DNA of 64,000 bases from Timema cristinae. Taxonomy: Eukaryota > Arthropoda > Insecta > Phasmatodea > Timematidae. The position numbers and the translations under genes were made by a program. Within the stretch, counting starts at the first letter, position 1; the number at the start of each line of letters is the position of its first letter. The notes under the pieces are model-generated. The model searched no databases and was not told the origin of the DNA. It saw nothing but the letters and a program-made list of their open reading frames with translations. This document shows, piece by piece, positions 32,895 through 43,379 of this stretch. The DNA is taken from assembly GCA_039000515.1 (NCBI GenBank), contig JBCFYV010000012.1:1642005-1706004 (forward strand), given 5' to 3'.

Positions 32895-33040
32895 TGTATA
32901 GATAGCAGCACTATGAATAATGTTAAATTGAATGTAAACATTGTATAGATAGCAGCACTATGAATAATGTCATATTGAATGTAAACATTGTATAGATAGC
33001 AGCACTATGAATAATGTCATATTGAATCTAATAATAAGTG
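32895..33040. repeat. Three tandem copies of a 47-bp unit
   Basis: TGTATAGATAGCAGCACTAT begins each copy (32,895, 32,942, 32,989), with ATGAATAATGT and ATTGAATGTAAACAT following. The unit is present once at the other end of element A (about 34,550-34,592, reversed), so the expansion happened at this end only. Confidence 0.85.
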
Positions 33041-33099
33041 CGCTGGTAAGAAGGAGAGGAATTATCTAAGGTTGAGGTTAAGGGCTTGTCAAGAATCTA

Positions 33100-34520
33100 C
33101 CATCTTACATCAAAGACACAAATCATTTTCTAAAACAACTTCACACATTGGCCAATCCTCTTCCACAGCATGCCATCTTGGTCTCAATTGATGTTACATG
33201 ACTCTACACCAATATCCCCCATATCCACGACTCCTGCAATAGAGGAGTATCTAAACAACGTCCTGCTGGCATCAGACCCACTACCGCATTCCTGATAAAA
33301 CTAGCAAGTTTCATTTTGGAGAAAAATTACTCAGATTTCTGCACAAAATCTACCTACAAATTAAAGGTACTGCCATGGGAACACGCATGGCCCCCTCGTA
33401 TGCAAACTTGTATATGGGGAGACTGGAACGTATGTTCCTGGGCAGACAACGCTACAGCCCCTTGGTTGGTTCAGCTACATCAATGACATCTTTATGATTT
33501 GGACCAGCACCACACAGTAACTCGAGTCCTTCCTGGCAGATCTCAAGATATTTTTACCGCTAAGATTTATCTGGAAAATATCCACATCCTGCATTACTTT
33601 TCTGGATGTAGACATCACACTCCATCACCTGTAAACAACTGTGCACACCAAGGAAACCAACCAGCAACAATACCTTCATTATGACAGCTGCCACCCTATG
33701 AGCACAAAGAGATCACTCCCATAGAGCCTAGCCATTAGAGCCAAAAGAATTTTCTCTGACCACAATGACCTTTTACAATACAATAAAAAACTGCAACATG
33801 CTTTTATGAACAGAGGCTACCCCAAAGCACTGGTGTGCAGTCAAATAGACAGAGCTCAAAATAATGGGCCCACAACATCAACAGGAACAAACATCATCCC
33901 TCTGGTCACTACATACCACCCTGGACTACACAAACTCAACATTCTCTTGAAAACAGGTTTCTCCATACTGCAATCCTCCACCACTACACAACTTGTCTTC
34001 AAGGAACCTCCAAAACTAACCTATAAACAACCAGCCAATCTACGCAACTTACTTGTAAAACCCAAACTGCCGGACCCCCCTATTCAACCCTAACCCAAAC
34101 ATATGTCAGGTTCCTTTCCCTGCAACCGCACCCCCTGCAAACCTGCACAATACATAAACCAACAAATTCACTCTCCAGCAACATAACTAAAATAAATTGT
34201 CCTATAAAAGGCCACCATACTTGTGATTCTGAAAACCTCATCTACCAACTGGAGTGCAACCAGTGCCAAGCACAATACATTGGTCTCACAACAGAAACAC
34301 TAAGAAAGAGAATAAATGGTCATCGACATGACACAAAAATGAAAAATAAGGAGAAGCCCGTAGCACCACATGCCAAAACCCATAACCTAACTGTTACACA
34401 ACCAAGGTGGTCAAATCCCTGAATAAAGTAATATGCAACCCTTCACAACTAAGGATATGGGAACTGCCCCATCAATATATCATCAAATCCAGACAAGCCC
34501 CTAACCTCACCTTAATAATT
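33100..34520 (+). pseudogene. Penelope reverse transcriptase and GIY-YIG nuclease of element A
   Basis: The order of remnants is normal for the family. SYIKDTNHFLKQLH and LVSIDVT with LYTNIPH come first, then GTAMGTRMAPSYANLYMG, then a catalytic box read as SYINDIFMIW, where the first Asp of YIDD is Asn. After that come RGYPKALVCSQIDRAQNN and the linker region. Last is LECNQCQAQYIGLTTETLRK, the GIY-YIG motif. Several frameshifts and stops interrupt it. Both the changed catalytic residue and the breaks show the copy is inactive. Confidence 0.85.
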
Positions 34521-34671
34521 CCTCTCCTTCTTACCAGCACACTTATTATTAGATTCAATATGACATTATTCATAGTGCTGCTATCTATACAGTGATCTCA
34601 TAACTGAAAAACAGTCAGCTGTGGACAGTCAACCTTACAGTTCAACCAAAAGCATCAGTATATCTCTTGAC

Positions 34672-34706
34672 CTGACGAAGCTGTCTGTGACAGTGAAAGC
34701 TTGTCC
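34672..34706 (+). ncRNA. Hammerhead-like ribozyme core in right end of element A
   Basis: CTGACGA, a CTGTC/GACAG stem II, GAAA and GCTTGTCC mirror the copy at 31,929-31,963. The one difference, T to C, falls at core position 7, which tolerates any base in hammerheads. Confidence 0.5.
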
Positions 34707-34900
34707 TTAAAATGTGTTTGTGTGTTTTTTAGTATTCAATCCAAACACTTTCTACTCCAGTATTACCAAGGTAAGTGTGCTGGCTATCCCTCCTAATTTA
34801 AACCATCTTTTATATATCAGTGTTTTTTATTGCCGACTTTCCATTATTATTATTTTATTGCTAACCAATAACTGACATTAAACTCGGATGGTAATTCTTT

Positions 34901-35015
34901 GTTTGGGCTATATGCTTAAGTACTAATTACGCTAATGGGCTAGGAATTGGGAAGGTTGAATTTAGAGGAAGGGAACCCACATTCGTATGGAGAGAGAGCT
35001 GAATACCATTTACGC
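34901..35015 (-). repeat. SINE fragment, 3' body
   Basis: TGCTTAAGTACTAATTACGC and TAGGAATTGGGAAGGTTGAA on the plus strand match the body of 8,132-8,386 in the same orientation. The tail hairpin is reduced to GTTTGGGCT and the head is absent. Confidence 0.65.
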
Positions 35016-36250
35016 ACCTGGAAAACCGGGAAAATACAGGCATTTTCTTGTGTCAGGAAAAAACCAGGGAAACACAGGGAATTTCACCCAAGCTAGAATT
35101 TACTGGAATTTGTTAGTAAATTTAGGCACCACAGTGCATGCAAGCTTAAAATAGTAGGAACAATATAGACTGAAATTTGTAACTGGAGAACTGAGAAATC
35201 TGATTTGAAGACGTCTCATGTATGATGATTATGGTTACCAGCACCTCATCAGCTTGAGACAAGTCCTGAGTGCAACCGAGACGACTCGTTCAGAAAATAC
35301 CGTGCCTTTTCGACTTCCTCCACTCACCCCCGCCAATACCACAAACGTCTTGTTTCCTCCACCCCCCCATGCTGCTGCCAGTTGAATGAATTCTCTCTTT
35401 GGATGTTGGTGTGTTATTTGTCTGTTGTTTAAAAAAGATTGCTCCTGTTGAAAGACATTATTGTTTTGGTAGCGTGAACCCTACTTATCTAGCCATTTTG
35501 GCTATTTTTGATTTTTTAGAAACTGCTAAGTTATCGATATTGTCTGTTTAAATGTTCAAGGGTTTTAACATTTTTATTACAGTCAACTCCCGATTTAGCT
35601 AAGGTGGATTTACCTGGTTGCTGCCGTGGCCAGGATAAAAAAAAAAGGAGTATACTGTAAAGTGAAAAGTTTATGAAAATATTGCCTCCAATAAAATTAG
35701 AGTGGTTGTAAAAATGACCTATTGGGTTTGTGTCCACGCATAGCTACTTTACCTCGTCCATAGGGATATGCCATACTGGTAAAATTTTGATATTCCATTA
35801 TGAAAAAAATTAATTATAAATATATCAATATTTCCCAGTATCGATACTTTCATTTAGCGATAGAAAACTAAAGGCAAAATAATAAGAAAATATGAATAGC
35901 TATAATAAATGATGGGAAAAATAAAGGAAGTAAAAGGAGAAAAGTAGGTAAATTAAAATCTTTCGAGGCCGGATAAAAAGTACTGATATTATTAAAATAT
36001 AAGGTTGTATCAATACTAAAATATCTGGTATGGAAAGAAAATTATCGATACTGGTATAGTATCATTCCTAGTGCTAGTTTAGCATCTCGTAAAAGTGTAA
36101 GATCTTAAAATCATTTCAAACTCAAAACTTTATATCTAGATATGACCATACCTCAGGATTTTCTTTTTTACCTTAGCCCTCAAATTAAAGGTAAGTTTTT
36201 TTTGCTTCACTTCAATCCACTTGAATCGAATAGTGAAGTTATGCTATGTC
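35016..36250. other. Intron DNA with a GGGAAAA-rich repeat
   Basis: At 35,020-35,095 the text ACCTGGAAAACCGGGAAAAT and CAGGAAAAAACCAGGGAAAC resembles 40,690-40,760, so a dispersed short repeat is present in both places. No gene is seen otherwise. Confidence 0.4.
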
Positions 36251-36271
36251 TAATTGTTTAAACTTGTTCAG

Positions 36272-36434
36272 ATAGTGGTGAAGGCAGTACACGTGCGGCC
36301 AGACCCCAAGCTGAAGGTTCAGGAGTGCTGCCTAAAGGTGTCTCTGCTTCCTCTCAGGCTCAACATCGATCAGGATTCCTTCATCTTCCTCTTCAACTTC
36401 TTTAGTGAGGTTTCTGGAGGAAGCATTGACGAAG
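36272..36434 (+). CDS. ATG2: ATG2 exon following the HANM exon
   Basis: The exon encodes IVVKAVHVRPDPKLKVQECC, then LKVSLLPLRLNIDQDSFIFL and FNFFSEVSGGSIDE. This matches the ATG2 stretch that ends in LPLRLNIDQD before a variable acidic linker. The acceptor is GTTCAG at 36,266-36,271 and the donor is GTACTG at 36,435. The exon is 163 nt: it starts in phase 0, joining cleanly to 22,436, and leaves one base of the next codon. The frame is intact. The next recognised exon (41,954) needs two carried bases, so something is missing between them. Confidence 0.95.
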
Positions 36435-36689
36435 GTACTGCAATATATGTGGACTGATAATGTATTTTTGGACTACACAAACAACGCTCGAGTAAAGACG
36501 CAGTGTGGAAGTTGATGAAGAAGATGTGAGGTCACTTTGTAACCTAAGTATATCAACTTGTTCATGGACGAAATGTCAACCAATGTGGTACAAGGTTATA
36601 TTTGCTTACTACTCACTTTCTGGCTTTTAGAGAGGGGGAAATGTCATGAAAATTGTGGGCCAAAATATGCACACTTATATACTTGTTAA

Positions 36690-37348
36690 ACTAAGAAGTC
36701 TCTCCCCTACAGCCTGGCCATTAGGGACAAACACATGTTCAGACAGTGCACACCTCTCAGTATTGCAATGAACTTTCCTCAGCGTTTCAACTCTCAATGA
36801 TACTCAAATCTCCAGAGCCATCTCAGATGACTCAACACATCAGAGACTAATTTCTTATGATATCTCTTTCACATCCAACTATCATTCAGGGACACAAAGA
36901 ATCATAACTATCCTTAAGAATGGCTACAACTTTCAAAGTTCTTTCATTCAGACACAAAACCCAAGCATTTCTTTCAAACGGCCACCTAACCTTCACAACC
37001 TTCTACCAAATGTTCACCTCAATCAACACAGCAAAAGGTTCACACCTGTGTTTGAAACAACACTGCAATATCTCATCCAACAACACAGCCAACTTTACTG
37101 TAATTGTTGTGAGGTTAAATACATTGAACTCACAACAGGACCTCTGAGAATATGCATGAGCAATCACCGTTTATATAGCAACCATACAACTCCTTCCCAT
37201 CCTAACAGCCACAGTAATGACCTTGACTCCTGCTACACCTCCAGAGTACTCAGAGCGTTCCTGACAGCCACTTGCAACAACTCTCAACTCAGACATTGGG
37301 AACTCGCACATACAGACTACCCCTGGTTTAAATCTGAGATAATTTAGA
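36690..37348 (+). pseudogene. Penelope-like element D fragment (linker and GIY-YIG)
   Basis: The remnant has RSLPYSLAIR-like text near 36,700, then ISFKRPPNLHNLL and a nuclease piece CCEVKYIELTTGPLR with MSNHRLYSNH and LRHWELAH. It belongs to the same broad family as elements A-C but is much more diverged. The YIG glycine is replaced by Glu. It lies 256 bp downstream of an ATG2 exon. Confidence 0.7.
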
Positions 37349-37739
37349 TTCAACACACACCAAAAAGTACTTATTTATTATTTTGTCCCTTGTATATGTT
37401 TCTAGCCACCTTTCTTACACCTTCTTCCAAATATAATACAATTATTTCAATAATAGTCTTTGTTAGACTTATAGATATTTTAAATTAATATTATCACTTT
37501 GAGCACCAACATCGCTCAAGGCGATGTGCAAAATATTTGATTAAATTTCCAGCATTGCTCAGAGTGTTTTTGAGCTCTTAGTTCAGTATTAAGTCATCAA
37601 ATAGGTCACATTTTATTTCCAATACATTCGCGTATGTTCAAGCTACTTTTATTTGTCTTTGCACGTGTTTCGATATATCGAACATGAAAATTATTTTATA
37701 ACTTTATGAGTTTTATCTTTGGCCTTGTTTGTAAACAAC

Positions 37740-37886
37740 ATGGCTGCTAAGAGGAAAGCTGTGATCCAAGACACACAAATACTTGCAGTACTTAGTGATA
37801 GCTCAAGTGAAAGTGATCAATTTGTTAGTGATTCTGAATTTGTAAATAATGAAAATAAACAGCAATTATCTTCAAGTCCAAGTTAA
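37740..37886 (+). pseudogene. piggyBac-like transposase N-terminus
   Basis: A 48-residue frame begins MAAKRKAVIQDTQILAVL and continues with an acidic SDSSSESDQFVSDSEF. The same frame resumes after the TAA with RWDRVEGAANIDI. A basic start followed by a Ser/Asp/Glu-rich stretch is typical of piggyBac transposases. Upstream, TCACTTTGAGCACC close to a TTAA near 37,480 is reminiscent of a piggyBac end. The catalytic part is absent; a SINE is inserted at 38,008. Confidence 0.4.
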
Positions 37887-38007
37887 AGATGGGATAGAGT
37901 AGAAGGTGCAGCTAACATTGATATCGCAAGTGGGATTATGAATGATTCTGATTGAATTGAAAGGAATCTTGAAGATCAGGATAATCCAATCTTGGTTTTG
38001 TCAACAT

Positions 38008-38210
38008 TGTTATTTAGCATCACGTCTTACTACCTGTTCAGGTGATATGCCTATGCACTGATTACACTAATGGGTTAGGGATTAGGAAGGCTTAATTTAG
38101 GGAAAACCATCCTCGGTGCGCCCAACATGCATCAAACCCCAATCTACCCGTCTTCGGCAGTCTAGTGCTTCATGAGATTAGCACGTTAGTCCACTGAGCG
38201 AGTTGTATTT
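38008..38210 (-). mobile_element. SINE
   Basis: On the plus strand TAGCATCACGTCTTACTACC is the mutated tail, followed by TAATGGGTTAGGGATTAGGA. The tRNA-like head is at 38,125-38,205 with ATCAAACCCCAATC as a decayed B box. The body is shorter than at 8,132 because a block is deleted. Confidence 0.7.
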
Positions 38211-39150
38211 TTGCTGATTTTCATTATTTTAAGCTATTTAAATTTTCAAAGTTTAAAAATTAGTTCTAAAAAAAGTTTAAAAATATTTTGGCTAGTGATG
38301 TTTTTAATATTAGACAATTAAAAATTAATCTGATAAAAAAAAACATGTTAGCTAGTTCATGTAAAAATTTGAATGCAAGAATTTCAAAGACTACAAAGTT
38401 ATTAAAATTTAAATTAAATCCTCTATTTTTCAGTAAAATAACTTGGCACTTTTAGCACATCTTTTTGTCATTTCTCTTGGCACTCAAAGGAACATCTCAG
38501 CAAGCTATCTAAGTATTCAAGTCTCCTTTGTGTTCCATCAATTTGGCATCACTGCAAGTCTTCAGTTATTTTTCAAATCCTTCTAGCATCTAATTTCATT
38601 TATTATTCTTTGTGTTTTATGTTTTTTATATAGGCTGAACCGGAAAGTGTTGACACATCTAATATTAATATAACTATACTATTTCAACTACTAAATGCTT
38701 CAATTTAAGCTTAAAATAACAATAAATGATTGAAAATTTTCTACATAACTTGAGCTTGAATTTTTTTATTTACTTTTTAAAACAATATTCTTAAGATTGC
38801 CACCATTATATGCAATACCTTGCTATATGCGCTTCTTGAATCTTGACATATTTTTGCCCAATCTTTGTTGAATTGCTTCAACTTTGTAACGTTCCCTCAA
38901 CTAACCCAACCAGTTCACCACCGTTCTTCCTCCACAACAATGAGCTCTCGGAGCCGGATACTCGGAAATCTGAATACACACTCGGCCTATCTAGCAGAGA
39001 AAGAGACAACTCCATCTACCACCTCGCTGCTTGACAAGGCTTCAAAGGACCAATAAATGGCCAAATTAATAGAGTGTAATTAACTTATATAAAATATAAA
39101 TGCTGTAGTATGTAAAGGATTTATTCCTCAATCAATACGAGGTGTTTAGG
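38211..39150. other. Intron DNA, AT-rich with a small GC-richer island
   Basis: The only stretch of note is 38,890-39,050, where a Ser/Thr-rich frame is open. I could not find both splice sites that would make it the missing ATG2 linker exon. Confidence 0.4.
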
Positions 39151-39179
39151 ATATTATGACTAAAATAGGTATTTAATAA

Positions 39180-39420
39180 AATGATAGAATATTAGGAAAA
39201 TGGTAGAGCACAGATAAAAGTAAAAACACTAACACACATTTACACACACATCAATATTTCAATGCTATTAAGTAGTAGACTGTCTACTACTACTTCTTGA
39301 GGAAGATGTTATAAATGCATCGAAATATTGAGATGTGTTAGTGTTTTTACTTTTATCTATCTCTACCATTTTCCTATTCCTAATATTCTATCATTTTATT
39401 TATTATCAATTGATTTTTCT
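39180..39420. repeat. Inverted repeat resembling Penelope pseudo-LTRs
   Basis: AAAATGGTAGAG and AAAGTAAAAACACTAACACA at the left are the reverse complement of the text at 39,335-39,390. Between the arms are AGTAGTAGACTGTCTACTAC, a short palindrome, and TTGAGGAAGATG then CATCGAAATATTG. The last two parts have the layout of a degenerate hammerhead core (first strand, stem, GAAA). It is probably the head-to-head ends of a lost Penelope element. Confidence 0.5.
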
Positions 39421-39589
39421 CCATGCACTCATACATAAAATAGGTATTTGTAATATTAATTCTCTATGACAATGCAAAATTGGTTTTATTTATAGGGAAA
39501 AATTGTATCTTAATAAAAAAAGAGCGGAAGCTCTAGCAATCCTAGGACCGCAAATAAAGTTTTCCTAAGTTTATATCTCTGCAATATAT

Positions 39590-39740
39590 ATCCTTGTCGG
39601 GTACGTGCCAGTGGCTGCTCACCGACAATAACTGACCTGACACCCCCTGGGTGCATGCTAGTACAACAGTTGCTCCCCAGGTCTCCTGCACCCTTATATC
39701 TTGAGTACATGCTAGTCCAGGGTGCAGGACACATGCAGCT
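39590..39740 (-). repeat. Outlying copy of the 57-bp minisatellite unit
   Basis: GTTGCTCCCCAGGTCTCCTG and TTGAGTACATGCTAGTCCAG match the unit repeated at 41,330-41,623. About two degenerate copies are present here. Confidence 0.65.
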
Positions 39741-40059
39741 CTTTGACCTGTTTATGCGGTTCTCCTCTACAAGGTTCAATAAATGTTAATTTTTAAACAA
39801 AGACACAAATTTTTGTTAACAGAAAAAATCCACACAACTGGTTCAATCCATCCACCAACAAAGTGTTGTCGTTGGGTTAGTATTTTTTTTATTATTCCTT
39901 TCTTTTATCTATTCCACCAACAAAATGTCAAACATCGCGTGTGTTGCGTTGGTGTTTTGTTTTGTTGTTGCTTTGTGATTGTAGTTATGTCAATCAAGCC
40001 AAGTGATTAAGATTTAAAATGGCTCAAAGAAAAAACAAAGAAAATTTTTTTATGAACAT

Positions 40060-41260
40060 AGTGAATTTATGCCAAAATGGACTCCAAATTTTGCGTCTGT
40101 ACAAAATTCAGATGGACTCCCAACGTGTGTATTTGCAAAGAAAATATGTCAATTAATAAAATGCTTAACGTTGAAAGACATTTTACTACGAATCACACAC
40201 AATTTGCTGATACCTATCCAGAGGGTGATGCGAAGAGCTAAAGCAATGCAGGAACTTCAGTCCCAAGTGCAACAATCAACATCATTGTTCAAGAACTGGA
40301 TGAATTCATCAAACGTTGTTACTTCAGTGATTCTTGTAGCAACGCATGAACTAGTACAAAGGGGAGAACCCTTCACAGACGGTCAATATTTGAAAGAATG
40401 CTTTATGATATTGTCTGAAAAACCATTCACGATTTAAAAAATGAAGAAGAAATCATACAATAAAATCACACCTTTGTCTGCTAAAACTGTGCAGGATCAA
40501 ACCATAAAGATGGCTGAAAATGTTTCTTCTCAGTAAAGAAAAGACCTAGCTTCAGGCTCAACACTTTTTCAAATAGCACTGGATAAGTCTTGTGATATAA
40601 ATGACACAGCACATCTGTGTCTTTTGGGCAGATACATTACTTCTACAGGCCCTCGAGAAGAGTTGATTGCTTTCACAAGGTGTCTACCATCTGGGAAAAT
40701 CGGGAAAAAACAGGAATTAGACATAAATTTGAAGTGATCGGGGAAAAAACAGGAATAAGTCAAGAATTTGGTAAATTACTTTAAAAATTCGGGAAAATGT
40801 TGTTTTACTCAAAATATGAAATACAATAATGATTAAATCAGTAAATTATAATGTAATTAAAACTGCCATTTTTTTGTTTGTAGCTGTGTAATATATTTTT
40901 AATTCCTAGTAAACAATGTTAATACAAATTTTTAAAAAACCTGTTTATTTGAATTTTAAAACTTATTATACATAAAAAAAATTTAATAAAAAATATCAAA
41001 AGAAAAATGAGGGGGGAGGGGCGAGTTATACGGTTGTGACATACATTTTAATCGGGAATTATAAGAAATGATTAGGGTAAATGAGGGAGAAGGTCAGGGA
41101 TTTCATTGGCCAAGTTGAGAAGTTGGTGAAGACATAACAGAGGTGGTAGCAAGAAGTTTAAAAAATAAGAACATAGATTTAGATAAAAATTTATCTATTG
41201 CTACAGATGAAGTGCCAAGCATGACAGGAAAACATAATTCCAAGAATTGCTGCGTGAAGT
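40060..41260 (+). pseudogene. hAT transposase remnant (GTF2IRD2/ZBED-like type)
   Basis: The first part has MPKWTPNFASVQ, then ELVQRGEPFTDGQYLKECFM, LSAKTVQDQTIKMAENVSSQ and FQIALDKSCDINDTAHLCLL, the region around the first catalytic Asp. ITSTGPREELIAFT follows. After a repeat at 40,680-41,105 the coding resumes with ARSLKNKNIDLDKNLSIATD and VPSMTGKHNS, the second catalytic region. Stops interrupt it, and the C-terminal half with the dimerisation domain is missing. It lies in the ATG2 intron just before the last recognised exon. Confidence 0.75.
40680..41105. repeat. Repeat insertion splitting the hAT remnant
   Basis: It opens with ATCTGGGAAAATCGGGAAAA and contains more GGGAAAA-type words and long AT-rich runs. 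A related piece is at 35,020-35,095. It interrupts the transposase text between the EELIAFT region and the ARSLKNK region. Confidence 0.5.
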
Positions 41261-41329
41261 AGATTGTCAATATTCTTACCTTCTTCTGCATAATAAAGTG
41301 TGTTGGCTTTCAAGAGATGAGGTGCACCC

Positions 41330-41623
41330 ATCACCCTCCCTGAGTACACGGTCCAGCGGCGGTCCCCAGGTCTCTGCCTCCCTTTTCTCGAGTACACACT
41401 AGTCCAGTAACAGCTCCCCAGGTCTCCTGCCTCCCTTTTCTCTGAGTACACCTAGTCCAGTTTGGGGTCCCCCGGGCTCCTTTCCTCCCTTTTTTCGAGT
41501 ACACCCTAGTCCAGTAACAGCTCCCAGGGCTCCTGCCTCCCTTTTCTCGAGTAAAAATAGTCCAGTTAAAAGCTCCCCCAAAGGGCTTCCCGCCTTCCCC
41601 TTTTTTGGGGTACTCACTAGTCC
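41330..41623 (-). repeat. 57-bp minisatellite running into the assembly gap
   Basis: Five consecutive units share TCTCGAGTACACACTAGTCC, AGTAACAGCTCCCCAGG and TCTCCTGCCTCCCTTTT. The array is cut by the N run at 41,624, so its true length is unknown. Collapsed tandem repeats are a common cause of such gaps. Confidence 0.9.
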
Positions 41624-41723
41624 NNNNNNNNNNNNNNNNNNNNNNNNNNNNNNNNNNNNNNNNNNNNNNNNNNNNNNNNNNNNNNNNNNNNNNNNNNNNN
41701 NNNNNNNNNNNNNNNNNNNNNNN
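41624..41723. other. Assembly gap of 100 N
   Basis: Exactly 100 N, which is usually a placeholder length rather than a measured one. The missing ATG2 linker exon could be hidden here. Confidence 0.99.
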
Positions 41724-41953
41724 TATTATATTATGATGATAACAATAACCAATAAACAATAACAACAATTATTGCAAAATCTGAATCCTAGTTATCGGCC
41801 AATATCTCATCTCACATACAGGGACTCATCAGGAGGTAGTGTGAGGGTAAGGGAACACACCACATTTGCAGGAAATTGTCAGAGTCAAACCCGCCAAATA
41901 TATGCTGGTTTTGTTAACATTAATATTAGAAATATATGTATTTATGTGTGCAG

Positions 41954-42106
41954 GAGTTTCATCTTTACTCCCGAGGTTCCCATTCGTTTGGACTACCAGG
42001 GCAAGCGTGTGGACATGACTCATGGCCCATTTGCTGGCCTCCTTATGGGACTGGGCCAACTCAACTGTTCAGAGCTCAGACTCAAACGCATCTCTTACAG
42101 ACATGG
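41954..42106 (+). CDS. ATG2: ATG2 exon, conserved C-terminal region
   Basis: The exon encodes SFIFTPEVPIRLDYQGKRVD, then MTHGPFAGLLMGLGQLNCSE and LRLKRISYRHG. This is the highly conserved ATG2 block that starts the C-terminal domain and is followed in the family by LLGVDK. The acceptor is GTGTGCAG at 41,946-41,953 and the donor is GTCAGT at 42,107. The exon has 153 nt, begins with the last base of a codon and ends with two bases of the Gly codon. No stops. The next ATG2 exons are not recognisable in the remaining 21.9 kb. Confidence 0.95.
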
Positions 42107-43175
42107 GTCAGTTTACAACCAATGTAATCACTTGGGGTTTGATACCAATTGCTGGGGCACATAAACAATCGAATGTGAGTGGTGTCGGCAAAGTGAAGTA
42201 AAGAATAAATATTAAATGCACTGTTGGCATGGAAGTGTCCTAGAAGAGACGAAGCATTGTGGTGAGTGACGCTGCAGAATTCCAAGCTGTTGATGCAATC
42301 AAATATATTTATATTTTCACGTGAACCTCCATGGAGAGACTCACAGCTGTTTCTCTGATCATTCAAGCAAAGGGAGGGTATTTTGGTGGGGTTAAGTTAT
42401 ATTTAGCTTGGTGATTAAAATGTCACAATTCACTGAATCATTCAAATAAAAAGTAGACGTGCGCTTGGGATATGAAAAATAAAAACTACCACAACCAATT
42501 TTTCCAGCTCTTTAAAAGTATTGAAGTAGCTAAATTTATCTATTTTCAAAATTATAATACATTATTTCTACACTGAAAATTGTGAATTTAAAAACTAATC
42601 AAATTTATAGATCTGACTAATGTAGGGGTATGGAAAAGCAGGCATTATTATCTACTCCTTAGATTTTAATGTTTAATGTGTTTTATTTTCATATACATGG
42701 TGAAATTCTATGTAAGATTCCCTTTCCAAGTAGACAGTGTTTGCTTAAGATCTCTTCGATTAGATTTTTGTTGTCTATTAACATTTGACTAATTCACATT
42801 TCCTTGATGATAACATCATGGCTACAGATTTGAACTCTTATTGCTTGCTTCCTGTATTCACCCACACAAGACAATTGCGCCAAATTAATGACTTTCCACC
42901 ACGCTGTGCTGCCTGCACCGCTTTCATTCGTTTGGCACATAGTACAGCGCCTTAGTGACACATCATGTACTAAAAGGTGTTTTGCTATTTTAATTCTCTC
43001 TTCATACCATTTTAAATTAGATTCAAAACCAAATAAACATCCAAAACAGTTCAAAAATTGGATATAGTTAAATCTAAGATAATATTAATTTTGTCCCTGT
43101 GTCATTCTATTTTTACCAAGTGATATTTTAGTGTGTATAAAAACCTTAAGTTGATTCACTAATATAATACCAAAG
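42107..43175. other. ATG2 intron without features
   Basis: I searched for the expected following ATG2 sequence and for transposon motifs and found none. A minus-strand frame at 42,794-43,054 has two CxxC-like cysteines (RRCTMCQTN) but no recognisable domain. Confidence 0.45.
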
Positions 43176-43179
43176 AGAC

Positions 43180-43335
43180 TGATATAGATGAAGTATGTAG
43201 CAAGGGAGGCCAAGGAAGAGATGGGAGGAGCAGATAACAGAAAGTGTTCAAGTGAGAGGAAGGGTAGAGGAAGATGGAGGCATTTTACTAAACAGACCCG
43301 GCCACAGGCTGGGAACAGATCATGGTGATGATGAC
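43180..43335 (+). repeat. LINE 3' end with GATGATG tail
   Basis: VAREAKEEMGGADNRKC-like text is followed by GAGGAAGATGGAGGCATTTT, ACCCGGCCACAGGCTGGGAA and a GGTGATGATGA tail. The PQAGN motif with a GAT-repeat tail is a frequent 3' end of RTE-like LINEs in arthropods. Confidence 0.55.
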
Positions 43336-43379
43336 TTAAGTCATTATTATATAAGTCAACTAAACTTGTGATGACCCAC

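Larger units (their letters stand above)
31828..34806 (+). mobile_element. Penelope-like element A with inverted ends, hosting element B
   Basis: The left end from 31,828 (ATGGTTTAAATTAGGAGGG) is the reverse complement of the right end at 34,806. The two arms cover about 200 bp plus a further 75-150 bp next to the coding region. Between them, plus-strand reverse transcriptase and GIY-YIG nuclease remnants lie at 33,100-34,520. The left arm is split at 32,037-32,893 by a second Penelope copy. Penelope-like elements pair this reverse transcriptase with a GIY-YIG endonuclease and often have such pseudo-LTRs. This copy is dead. Confidence 0.85.

Noticed and set aside
38890..39050. Candidate for the missing ATG2 linker exon
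   Set aside because: A Ser/Thr-rich frame is open and an acceptor-like CCAACCAG is present, but I see no matching donor and no FFRE-like motif.
41331..41768. Minus-strand frame across the N gap
   Set aside because: It exists only because the Ns are read through; the rest is minisatellite translated in frame.
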